Part shown: one piece after another, positions 19,836 to 30,625 of the stretch
Layout of the letters: each line of letters starts with the position of its first letter
How positions within the stretch are numbered: the stretch's first letter is position 1
Assembly (NCBI GenBank): GCA_949358305.1
Contig: OX442319.1
Span: 14,510,001 to 14,574,000 of the forward strand
DNA from: Strigamia acuminata
Lineage: Eukaryota > Arthropoda > Chilopoda > Geophilomorpha > Linotaeniidae
Length of the DNA: 64,000 nt
Direction of reading: 5' to 3'
Position numbers and translations under genes: made by a program
Notes under the pieces: generated by a model
What the model was told of the DNA's origin: nothing
Databases searched by the model: none
What the model saw: only the letters and a program-made list of their open reading frames with translations

Positions 19836-22800
19836 TAAGCTTCATCATAAATAAAAACAATAATAGAAAATAGAAAGTTAGAATTATAATTCATATAAGT
19901 AATCTGGCTCAATTTGCACGCTTAATGGTATAGTGGTTCCTACAAATCTCGGAAGAATGTATTGTGTAAACTACACTGCGTGACAGCATTCACAAGTCAG
20001 CTTAATTTACATTCTACTTGAACTGTATGGAATCGCAGAAGATTTTATTTATTGACGATCTAGAAAAATCTGTAAGCATAATGCAATGCCAACCAATTAA
20101 ATATTCTGTGCACAATCCAGTCGTGGTATATTTTTTAAACTTTTTCCTCTTGCTAGCAGCAATGCCAGGTGTTAATTGCTAGAATGAGAATTAGAATTAA
20201 TGTTTCAACGTTGCAATGTTGAGTTGGACACACTATACTAACAAGTAAGCTTAGTATTATAACTTATATATATTTTGACTTACCAGTTTCATTTTTTCAA
20301 GCGGCACATCTGAAACATATAATGTTTGCCATAATGATTCTATGGTGAATTTTTTGTATTTGAGATCCAGTAGACGAAATATATCATTAGCGCAATCGAT
20401 TTGGCTCAGATTATTTTCCACGGCGTATTTTTTCTGTAATGTCATAATCTTTGGATGGTATCCGCACACAGTTAAGTTTGGAAAAGTCACACGTGCTTCT
20501 TCGGTCATTTCGATGCTAATTTTTATGGGGTATGCTAAGTAAGTGACAAATCTAAAGTAGACCATGAACAAAAAAATGAAGGTGCATCCAGCTTGAATAA
20601 ATCTTTGAAAAAGTTTTGCAAAACGTGCACGAGTTGGCTTCTTCTCCTCTAAAACGGATGCAAAATCCTTTTTCTTTTTCAGCATATAGCTGATTACTTT
20701 GAGATGAATCTTTGTTTTCATCTTTAAGTAGGCTGTCACTTTTTGATAGTTGATCATGAGTGTGATCAACTCCAAGAGACCAAGTATAGACATTCCAAGA
20801 TAGAGACCGATGTTGCCACCTGCATCAATGAGTAGATCCACAAATTCGTAGGAAAATCTTTCGATAATAGTCAAGATTTGATTTGATTCAACTTTCACAA
20901 TTTCTTCTAACAAGTTGGCATCCTGCTGTATTATGGGCATTGAAAAATAAGCGACATGTTCAATTTGATTGCACTTTCGATTACAAGAGCAATTGGATTT
21001 TAAATTTAAGGTCATTAATTTCTTAAGTATTTCGTTGTACATTAGTTGTGAGTCAATCGATGTATTACAGTAGTCACCAGTTTTTGTTGTCATAAATGGC
21101 ATTCTGTATATTTGGAAGAGCAACAGATACATGTAATGGACATCAAAAACAGCTAAAAACCAAAACAATGACTGGAGTGGTTTATGAATCGGTTTATATC
21201 GGCTTTCAAAATCAAAACTTTCGGGCGAAGCATCCAATCCACTTCCCAAAATTAGGTTTAAATAAGGGGCATTAGCATCACCCACAATTTGTTGATTAAA
21301 TGAAAGAAAAGACATTTTTATGCACCATGTACCCGTGCGATCACGATGCTAAAAGCCGAAAACGATACAACAAACGGGCCTAAAAACAAACACATTGACG
21401 GTTAGGCACGTTCTGCCGTACAAATACTATTTTTATAAACAGCATAAACGATATAAACCGATATAAACCTACTGCCAAATGAGAGAGGTCCGTTGAAACG
21501 ACTTACCGGCAAGGTTGTTCATCATAAAATTTGGTAAGGCATTTTTTGTAGCAGTTATGAAAATCCTCCTCACTGGTGCAAGGATTGGATGACGTGTTCA
21601 AAAAATGGAACTACATAGGAAGAATTAATAATGCTGATACAGTAATGGCAAGAGCGAAATTTTCAAATGGATTGATACTACGTAACGTAATAATACCTTA
21701 TTGACAATAAATCGAGATCCTCCTGCTTCATCTGTATTTATAAGAAGTGCCTTGCAAAAGTCAACTGGATTGGCTATCATCAACTAAAAGAGGATCAATG
21801 TCATTGGCTTGTTAGCAATTCTATTATTACTGCTGACTACAAGATTAGACTTGGACGAATAATTGAGCCAATTGGATCCAGGTTTGTACAGCCAGGGTCC
21901 AATTTGCAAACATACAGTATGTCCAGATGCGGGCCACGCCATCTTATTCTTTCTAATACTCCATACCATGTTTTTGCGCACTCGCTATTTTAACGACCGG
22001 TTAGGTTAGGTTGACCAATGACAAAATTCGAAAATTGTATTTTGCCAGTAGCATAGTCACTGCATCATTGTAACCAAAGACAACATTTATGGATTTTGCT
22101 AATGGCCAGCGGTACATGTAAATGATTTATTCATAAATATGCTGTCCACTTCAGCTGACCAAGTTGTGCATCACCTGGTGGCGTAGCATCATGACACTAC
22201 CGCCAACGCAAAGGCAAAACCGACAAATTAACCGAAAATACAAAAACCGCCAATTTTTTACAGCAATGCCGAAACCACAAATGCCGAGGACCCTCAGTGC
22301 GGCGAGGCGAGGGGCGAGGCGAGGCGAACGTAGCGCTATTAAATTTTCTCTTCTGGTTCTGTTATTTTCTGTTATGTTCACTTGTTTTCTGCGATGCTTC
22401 TTTGTTGTTTGTTGCTCTCTTCATTTGTTTTCTGCTGCTCTCTTCATTTGTTTTCTGCTCTTTTCTGTAGTTTTCCGTTTTATTTTTCCTCGGCCTTTTA
22501 GGCCCGACCATGAACGTTTTCCTGATGACTTACATCAACCACTGATATAACAGTTGTTGTTTTTTGTTGTTGTTTTCTGTCTTTCTTTTGTTGTTTAATG
22601 TTTTTTTTTTCGTATTTGCTGTTATTTGCGGTGCTTTCCATTGCATTTGTATATTGGCTTTGCTGTAAAAGATTGGCAGCATGGTTTAGTAGTTTTTGTA
22701 TTTGCTGTTATTAGCCATCGGTCATTCCTCCATTAGTTATTTCGTTATCACGATTAATATTGCACTTGACTTAATTTAAACTACGGTAGGGTAATGTTAA

Positions 22801-22954
22801 ATCCAAAGTGGGCCCAGCCAAAACAATAAAAATCGAGCCACCCTTGAGCCTTGACTGACTCATGTCATTACCAAAAGTGATCCTGGTCTGCATAATGTTG
22901 GTTTATTAAACCACATTTTTAATTTGCCAAACACGTTTGGTCCTGTAACATTTT

Positions 22955-24238
22955 CTAAAAAACATAAAAATTTGTAGATTACAGATTATGAATATGAACA
23001 AACGGATTGATTGATTATTACCGGTACATTGTAATTAGCATAAATTTTCAAACTCTACTGTGTTGTATGTGATTACAAGCTCCAACAGTATGTTACGCAC
23101 ACATTTCTTTTTCTTTTCCGAGTTTCGTTTTCATATTTTGAAATGAAGAACATGAATTTCTTTACACACATTAATACGTTAATAAACGTACAAAACGTCT
23201 ACTTACATAAATGGCACGCAGATACCTCACTTACGCGATCTACCGTCAGGCGTCGTTTACCGCAATTTACCAAAAATCGAAGGCAAAAGCAGCGCCCACT
23301 CGTTGAAAATAAATCAATCGAAACATTTCTCACAACAAACTGGAAATACTGTGGAAATTAATTTTGTATACGGAAGGTCGGAAAAGCGAAAACTGCACTT
23401 CTTGCCTGGTGCCGATGATGTCGTGTTATTAAATGACATCATCTTCCTAGAAACTCAGCGAAAATAATCAACGAGAGTGGACCCTGGCGGTTGAACTCGT
23501 AATATTTATTTAATAAAAGTTCTCGTGCCAAAATATATTTAATGTAAAATATTATTACGAAATTGAAGAAATATTTTATTTTTTTAATCCTTCTTTCGTA
23601 ATTACTAGAAACAAAATTGATGTTTTTATCGTGAATGAGTTGTGACATAATGAGTGTTTTTTTTTTCTGCGTTTAGACAAGTCATAGTCATCACACAGCC
23701 AAAATATACATCATCTCTTAATTTAGACGTATCCTGGAATATATTTAAAGACTGGAAGCTAAATTTAATGTTTATTAATAACATTTTGCATTATGATTAC
23801 TCACAAGTCAGTAAAATGGACAAAATGGATAAAATGAACAAAATGAGTAAAATGACTAATTGCATATTTTTTCAATATAAAATATTAGTGAAGAAAGTAA
23901 TTGGCTCATTTCTTCAGTTTTTACTCACACTCACACCTGAAGCTCAAAAATTGCGCCCCTAAAGCAGGTCAGTGGTTCAAGTGGAGGGATAAAATGTGGG
24001 ACAATAGCACCAGGTGGGTATGGCTCTATCTTTTTGAATTCAAGGTCAATGGCCTCCTAAAGGATGTCCCTAAATATTCAAATTGTATTGTTCTGGCCTG
24101 AAAAAAACACAAGATGAACAAATTTAGCACTGGAATTGAACATACGTTTGATTTTAAATGTCATATCAAAATAGGCTCGTTCATTTTAGTGGTAATTCAC
24201 TTGGTTTTTATTAGTTTTTGGTATTTTTCACACCCAGA
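22955..24238. other. Region upstream of channel copy B, no gene supported
   Basis: AT-rich, with scattered simple motifs (an AAAATGGAC/AAAATGAAC run at 23815-23855) and one TACCGGTA palindrome at 23019-23026. I looked for a counterpart of the copy A first exon on the minus strand and did not find one. The longest frames show no family signature. Confidence 0.45.
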
Positions 24239-24362
24239 CACACCTTGTTGGTTGACCTAGAGAAAGGCGTTCAACAAATAGGACCATCACTCGGAGACTT
24301 ACACCACTGACCTCAAAATCTTCGGCAAGGGTTTTTAACCTCTGGACCAATAGACCCCTAGT
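24239..24362 (-). repeat. Possible tRNA-derived SINE head
   Basis: On the minus strand, TGGTCCAGAGG (24339-24349) matches the pol III A box. A degenerate B-box-like GGTGTAAGTCTCC (24293-24305) follows at tRNA-like spacing. It lies just upstream of the TATA box of the glycine-rich gene. Confidence 0.4.
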
Positions 24363-24383
24363 GGATGGGACCCACTCCACTAG

Positions 24384-24391
24384 TATATAAG
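24384..24391 (+). promoter_or_regulatory. TATA box of the glycine-rich protein gene
   Basis: TATATAAG lies 85-92 bp upstream of the start codon at 24476. That predicts transcription start near 24415 and a 5' UTR of about 60 nt. Confidence 0.7.
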
Positions 24392-24475
24392 TGGGCAGTT
24401 GCAGAGCTGGCAAACACAAACTCCAATCTTCTTAGAGAGAGAACTGCAGAGGAGAAAATACCAAGAAAAATCATC

Positions 24476-25662
24476 ATGTTGCTCAAGAACCCGGTAAGAT
24501 TTATACATATCCCGTATTTATTCGAATACAGTTTCTGTTTTTCACGAAATTATAATATTTTTTTCGTATTTTACAACGTTTGCGATAATACAGTATTTTC
24601 AGTTAATCGAATAAATACGGTACACAGACACAGTAGTTTGATTGGTGTACACGTTGGATTTCTTTCAACATGATTTGACAGTGGCTAATATAGTTTGAAA
24701 TTTTGTTTCTGTTTGTATTGTAGATCCTACTTGCGCTTGCACTCTGCATTTCGGTTGCTTTGGCAACCAAAGGCAAGGGTGGCGGTGGCGGCTATGGATA
24801 TGGATATGGAGGTGGTTATCAATCGAAAGGTGGAAAAAGTGGAAAATGGTCAATCAGAGCCAAAGGAAAAGGACTTCACAATATGTATTCTTACGGAGGC
24901 GGACAAAGTTATGGAGGCGGCCAAAGCTATGGTGGTAGTTATGGAGGTGGTTATGGTGGTGGCGCTCAAAGCTACGGAGGCGGATATGGAGGCGGATATG
25001 GTGGTGCCCAAAGCTACGGAGGCGGATATGGTGGTGCCCAAAGCTACGGAGGCGGATATGGTGGTGCCCAAAGCTACGGAGGCGGATATGGTGGTGCCCA
25101 AAGCTACGGAGGCGGATATGGTGGTGCCCAAAGTTATGGAGGTGGTTATGGAGGGGGCCAGAGCTATGGAGGTGGTTATGGTAGTGGTTTAAGCATAGGA
25201 GGCAATTACGGCAGTAGCTATGGTAGTAGTGTGGGAAGTTATGGCGGTATGGGAAGTTACAGCTACCCCCAAATTGTACCAATTCCAATTCATGTTCCGG
25301 TGCCCGTACAACAACCAAGTTATCAGAAAGAACAGGTGAAGATTCAAATTACACCTCTTATAACAAGTGGATATGGTGGTGGATATGGTGGTGGATATGG
25401 TGGATATGAAGGAAGAAATAATGGTGGACAGGGACAAAAAAATAATTATGGAGGTGGCAACAACTACGATTCAGGAAATAGTTACGATGAAGGGAATAGT
25501 TTTGGTGGTGGCAATACCTATGGCGAAGGAAATAGTTATGGTGATGGCAATAGCTATGATGGTGCTAGTAGTTATGGGGGTGGTGCCAGTTATCGAAGCG
25601 ATAGTCCCAACGTATCCGAAGATAGATCTTCCATCATGTCAGAAGATGATGAGAGTTCATAA
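24476..25662 (+). CDS. Secreted glycine-rich repeat protein
   Basis: Two coding exons, 24476-24493 and 24724-25662 (donor CCG followed by GTAAG, acceptor TTGTAG), give 318 residues. The intron splits the signal peptide: six codons in exon 1, then a hydrophobic core ending ALA before TKGKGG, so cleavage near residue 20 is likely. The mature protein is Gly/Tyr/Ser-rich. It has GYGYGYGG-type runs, an array of a 10-residue unit (GGYGGAQSYG), a Pro/Val block around PIPIHVPVPVQQ followed by an amphipathic KEQVKIQI segment, then short SYGDGN-like units, and an acidic SEDDESS end. This layout is typical of arthropod cuticular, silk-like or adhesive secreted proteins; the specific role is unknown. A TATA box lies upstream. 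A donor-like GAG|GTAACA just after the stop may start a 3' UTR intron. Confidence 0.85.
24961..25145 (+). repeat. 30-bp tandem repeat coding GGYGGAQSYG
   Basis: Units such as GGAGGCGGATATGGTGGTGC followed by CCAAAGCTAC repeat at 30-bp spacing. The central copies are identical at the nucleotide level, which points to recent unequal exchange or gene conversion in the glycine-rich gene. Confidence 0.9.
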
Positions 25663-26801
25663 GCTCATTCCTGAGGTAACATCACTTTTTCTTTACAATT
25701 TAACTTTAAATTTCTAATTTCTAATTTTTAATTTTTAATTTTTTCTTTTAGTTTTTCAAGTTCTGGCAAAGTTTGAACAAGATTTTAGTCGGATGAGTTT
25801 TAAAATTTGCCACATTGTTTTTTATATTGTTGTACATATTTCTTAATTAAAATAAGTTTTTTATGTTTAAGTGAAATTTGACTGAATTGTGAGATTATTT
25901 AGTTATCAAGGATTAGCTAATCATTTTCAGCAAATCGTAACGAAATTCCAAATCCATAGAATTTTAAACAAATCTTGGAAAATCTTGGAAAATCTAAGCA
26001 TTTTTTAGTCCTATAAAGTGTTGGGTAAAAATTTGATGAATCTTTCTAAATCTTTGACATATTTTTTACCAAACATTAAAAAAAATTTCCTAAATCATAA
26101 CAAATTCCATGAGAAATTCAAACTTTTAAAAATAATCTTGGCACCTGGTTTTCCTGTTGCCCTTTACTTACCCTGTAACCCATCAGCATTAAATAAAAAA
26201 AAAGGTTGAATCTACAACCAAGAGCAACCTGGCCAGTGCATGCAACTTTAGGAAACAATAACAAACATCGGGCAAGCTACTGCAGCTAAAAATTAATATC
26301 AACAACTTTTCTTTTCTTAAAAATGCCAACCAGTAGCTCAGGTTCCCAGTATTTCAATTTCAAGCCAAACACTTTCTAACAATCACGAGAATAAATCATG
26401 CCTGAATTATCTGCCACATTCCAAACAGATTACACCGACTCAAATTCAAATCTCGCTAAAAATGAAACAAGTACAGAGTATTGTTTTCTTTTCTTAATAT
26501 AAACACGCAAATGCAATCGAAATTCGCCATATTTTCCTCATTACAGACTAAAATGCAAAGGAAAAAGGAAAAGAGCCAAAACAATTTGCAAACTTGTAAA
26601 TCTCGAAACGATTGATAGACGTATGGCGTCAGTTGCCCGCTTGAGAAGTGCCAGGTGCCTTCCAAGTAAAAGCAAGTAAAAGCTATTTTTAGTCGCATTT
26701 TCACCGCCTTCCTTCCCCGTCCCATGAGCCAACAAGCCGCCAAGAGCGCATCTATCTCCGAAATGACCAACAACTGACCACATCTCGTCTCGCGCCACCC
26801 G
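25663..26801. other. Intergenic region between glycine-rich protein and RGK gene
   Basis: AT-rich 3' flank of the glycine-rich gene (ATTAAA/AATAAG-like signal near 25847), then sequence with no supported gene. GC content rises sharply from about 26,700, marking the RGK 5' region. The minus-strand frames at 26456-27067 and 26541-26837 are shadows of this GC-rich stretch. Confidence 0.5.
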
Positions 26802-29681
26802 ATGAAGACAACGTGTCGGGATTTGGCGCGCGTCCAAATTGGCAGCTTCGAGGACGCGGGGCCCTCATTCGAAGCAGAAGGCGAGCAGAGAATGACTCGC
26901 GACACCGTTTCCTCCATGATGGTCGGTGAGCTGCAGCGCAGTCGCACCAACTCGCTCGCCGCGCCGCTCTTGTGCGACCTGTACCGGCGCAGCCTGTCCG
27001 AGGGCCCGGAGGAGGTGCCGTGGTCCCGGAACGAGGTGAAGCGCTCGCATTCGGTCAAAGTGCGCAAAAGTCGGCCGCCGCCCGAGATCGAGACCGCTCT
27101 GCCACGCTGGTACTGCTACCGGGTGCGCTCGTTTCATATGTCGTCGCGCGGAGTCATCAATCGAGGGGATTCGTTGAGGTATCGGCAGGCGAGGAGGAAC
27201 GCGTTGCTCACTTGTGAGGACGAGGTGAAGAGAAGAGAAAACGAGAACGAGAACGAGAACGACGCGGAAAAGTTCAGTTTGCAGATTTTGGGAGCGAGCG
27301 GTGTGGGCAAAACGGCGTTGGGCAATCAGTTCTTGACGTCCGATCACATTTTTGTAAGGAGTAATCTTCCAGGTACTAGTACTACTATTCTCTTCAATCT
27401 TGCATGGTGTACAACCAACATTCAACATTTAAACGTAAAAATGATAATTGAATCAACCAATTGCTATATTTTGTTGAAAATAATTTGACATATTTTCGTA
27501 ATCGTATGAAATAATGAAACGTCCGCACCATCTTGATGTGTGAGGCACGAATCAAGAGGCACGAATCAAGAGGCACGAGGCACGAAGCCGCCAACGCATT
27601 AGCCGAAGCTTGCGGCTGATGGAAGGACATTTACGAGGGTCATCACTCAAGTTGGGAATAAACACGAAATGTTGATTTATTTTAGTCCCGTGGTTATCAC
27701 CCCTTGCAATGAGGGAGTTGGCTAAATTTAGCCAACACCAAAAGGAAAAAGCAATTCAATTCAATTCCACAAACAATTTGAGAAAGCAAATTGAATCGAC
27801 GGTAATTCTTTCTTGCCTTTTATCTATTTTTGTTGCACAGAGGTTTCCTGTGGGGAGAGGAGCGTCACACTCTTACTCAATGGCCAGGAATCCCAACTCA
27901 CATTCACAGATGGTGTTAAGCAGGTAAACCATCAAGTCCATTAAAAAAGCAAAGATTAAAAAAGCAGCATTTCTTGGGAATTGCTTTCTTGCTTGGTTTG
28001 TCATTCTGACAAGTGAGCCGTGGGGGCATTGAACCTGTTGCATCTCCTCTTGGACGAGTTTTGAATTTATGCCAAGTGTATGTTCCTTTTAAGAAATCAA
28101 ACATTGATATAACAAATAAGTTTACAATACGAGTTACTAAGAGATTGATTGGTGCAGTTGGGGAAATGCATAATTCTGTGCTTTTGCTTTTATGCCATTC
28201 TTTCATTCTTTTCTTATTCTTTCCTATTGGAATGTTAAATGCAGCAGTTATGATGTCATTTACAACAATATGGTACCGATATAGCGCGATGATAACACTT
28301 TTTTGTGTGGGCTTACTAAGTTTAGATGAGTGGAAGCTTGCTTTTCAACGCAGCCGGCAATTTCAACAATGGATAATTGGCATTTTCCTTAAATTAGTCG
28401 CGAGACCCGGATTTTTCCAACATGCAAAAGATTTGTTTCGATTTGCTCGTATCATACAATCATTTTCTATCATTTATTTCCACATCTAGGATTGTCTGAG
28501 ATCTCCATTATTTGCATTATCTCCATTATTTGCATTAATTCTGCATAACGTATAACCAAAATCTCTGAAAAAGTCTACAGATTTCCATTTGAGTAGTTTG
28601 TTGTGCTTTATGAGTAATTTGTTGTGGTTTATGGGTGATTTGTTGTGAGTTATGAGTGATTTGTTGTGAGTTATGAGTGATTTGTTGTGATTTATGATAG
28701 ATTCGCCTTGATTTCTTCAATTTTATTGATTAGATCTCATTGAATTGTTCGAATCTCGTTTGATTCCCTCGATTTCACGTGATTCAGTTGGTGAGATTTA
28801 ATTTGACGGAGCGAAAGCAAAAGGAGGTCATTAAGAAGAGAGGGAGCCGGGAGCCGGGAGGGGAGCAAAAGAAAACAAAAACAAATCTCTGTGGCGTGAT
28901 TGAGGTTGAAAGCGCGCCTTAAATTCCTCGTGCATTCGTTCACGCAGCGTGTACACGTGTGAATGAACTTGTTCAAAGTTTGTGCACAGAAGCATCACCA
29001 TCCGTCATGTCTTTTCCCATAATAAAAACACCGGTTTCGTTTGAGTGTCATGTTTTACTCAGATTGCCTCGCTAAAATATGATGCTTACATTTTTTTTGC
29101 ACGACACTGACAAATCGACCACTTGGATTTCTACTTTAGCAGGGAGACGAAGATGTTGGCACGACTCCAGACGGTTTCCTGGTCGTCTATTCAGTGACTA
29201 ACCCGGACAGTTTTGAATTCGCCAAGAAAACACTGCAGGATTTGAGGCCAAAAGCTGCCATTAAAGCCATCATTTTGGTGGCCAATAAATCAGATTTGAT
29301 GAGAACTCGATCGGTATCCTCACAAGGTAATCCTCTCAATTATAAGATTGTATTGTTTTGTTTTCATACGAACAAGAATAATCTTATTAGCTTGCACAAT
29401 TGCTTAAATTTGTCCTTCAATTATTTGATTGCGTAGATGGTCGAGCACTCGCTTCGACTTTCAACGTCAAGTACATCGAGACTTCGGTCGGCATCAACCA
29501 TCACGTAGACGAGTTATTAGTCGGAGCGTTGGCCCAGATCAGACTGAAACAGAAAGGACGCGGGAAAATGACGTGGCCGCCGTCCCTCCAAAAGGCTAGT
29601 TTCAGAGTTCGGCGTATATTCCGCCGCATGATTGGCAAAGACGAACCTCCAGCTCCTTGTGATATTCTAAATGCATTGTGA
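26802..29681 (+). CDS. RGK-family small GTPase (Rad/Gem/Kir/Rem type)
   Basis: Four coding exons with matching phases: 26802-27372, 27841-27923, 29143-29326, 29437-29681, giving 360 residues. RGK proteins are Ras-related and mainly inhibit voltage-gated calcium channels and reshape the cytoskeleton at the membrane. A long basic N-terminal extension (about 155 residues) precedes the G domain, as in this family. The P-loop is GASGVGKT (164-171). Exon 2 gives the SVTLLLNGQESQLTF beta hairpin with no canonical DxxG, a family trait. NKSD is at 266-269, followed by ETSVGINHHVDELLVG. The C terminus ends CDILNAL, with Cys seven residues from the end, the RGK hallmark replacing a CAAX box. The 1.2-kb intron 2 contains a short tandem repeat and unassigned frames. 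Identification is strong; which vertebrate paralogue it matches best cannot be said. Confidence 0.9.
28597..28701. repeat. 21-bp tandem repeat in RGK intron
   Basis: About five units of the form TTTGTTGTGAGTTATGAGTGA lie within the second RGK intron. They are non-coding. Confidence 0.8.
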
Positions 29682-29994
29682 ATGTGTTGTGTAAAGACTG
29701 CTAAGAAGAAATGATTCTTTTCTTTCAAGTGGGGAGTTGACATACTGTACACTAGCAAATAACATGGAAAATGCTCCGCTACACGCACAAATTAAAATGT
29801 TTGTTTACATAGTCCACTGTCAAAGTGCGTCAGATATGCAAATACAAATTGTATTTTCAAAGACAAAATAAACTCAACTATCTGTTTCATTAACATTGAG
29901 GTAGATAGGGAACTTTCGTTTTGAAATTTTAAAAAGCATTTACTTGTAATCGATAATTTTATCTAAAATTATGTCAGTTGCACTTTTTCTGTCC
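29682..29994. other. RGK 3' flank
   Basis: Short 3' flank with an AATAAA-type signal near 29867 (caaaATAAACTC). The sequence from 29995 (CTGAGGTGC) is the left target duplication of the Mutator-like element. Confidence 0.5.
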
Positions 29995-30003
29995 CTGAGG
30001 TGC

Positions 30004-30060
30004 GGCTCTGAACAAAACGCAGGGTACACCCAAATTTGGGTACCCAATTTGGGTACCCCA
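30004..30060 (+). repeat. Left terminal inverted repeat of the MULE
   Basis: Starts GGCTCTGAAC and contains two GGGTACCC palindromes. Its inverted partner is 34780-34836. Confidence 0.9.
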
Positions 30061-30129
30061 GATTTCCAGGAGTGATTAATCAAATTTTCAGAAATGAATA
30101 TAATTTTTATTACCGGTATCATTATTATA

Positions 30130-30620
30130 TTAAAAAATAAAGAAAATTATAAAAATTCAACACAAAATTATTAAATTTAAACATAAAATTATCAAAATTA
30201 AACAACAAATCATCAAAACTAAACAACAAATCATCAAAATTAAACACAAAATTATTAAAATTAAACACAATTATTAAAATTAAACACAAAATCATCAAAA
30301 TTAAACATAAAATCATCAAAATTAAACAGAAAATTATCAAAAAATCAACAAAAAATTATCAAATTCAACATAAAATTATAGAAATTCAACATAATTATAA
30401 TTAAAATTATCACAGAAAATTTTCAAATTATTACAGAAAATTTTCAAATTATCACAGAAAATTTTCAAATTATCACAGAAAATTTTCAAATAATCAAAGA
30501 AAATTATGGAAATCATCACAGAAAATTATGGAAATAATCAAAGAAAATTATGGAAATTATCACAGAAAATTATGGAAATAATCAAAAAAAATTATGGAAA
30601 TCATCACAGCAAATTATTAA
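30130..30620. repeat. Subterminal AT-rich repeat array, left side of MULE
   Basis: Degenerate units of about 20-22 bp (ATTATCAAAATTAAACACAA, later ATTATCACAGAAAATTTTCA) lie between the left inverted repeat and the 3' end of the transposase frame. A matching array sits at the other end of the element. Confidence 0.8.
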
Positions 30621-30625
30621 AATTA

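Larger units (their letters stand above)
17875..22954 (-). pseudogene. Double-unit DEG/ENaC channel gene, copy B (5' exon not found; TM2 exon interrupted)
   Basis: Paralogue of the gene at 1-5485, same strand. Exons with consistent phase: 22872-22954, 21697-21783, 21507-21610, 20284-21103, 20094-20178, 19615-19703, 19026-19087, 18644-18694, and the last exon 18292-18584 continued at 17875-17936. Exon 20284-21103 (open throughout) again carries TM2 of unit 1 (GLYLGMSILG), a basic linker, and TM1 of unit 2 with FPNLTVC. The last exon should encode TM2 of unit 2; skipping the inserted MITE restores an SLGLSILS-type TM2 ending at TAA 17875-17877. As it stands, the frame runs into the MITE and stops at about 18221, removing TM2. 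No homologue of the copy A first exon (TM1 of unit 1) was seen upstream of 22954. One donor (after 20094) is a weak GTTGGC. Likely a pseudogene or partly functional fragment. Confidence 0.75.

Noticed and set aside
21104-21315. N-terminal extension of the fused channel exon in copy B
   Set aside because: It reads through the intron; the acceptor at 21104-21105 matches the one in copy A and the phase fits the preceding exon.
24850-25437. Long minus-strand frames opposite the glycine-rich gene
   Set aside because: Produced by the in-phase 30-bp repeat; the plus frame has signal peptide, promoter and splice sites.
28013-28489. 158-codon frame in the RGK intron
   Set aside because: No recognisable domain; possibly transposon-derived, but not supportable as a gene.
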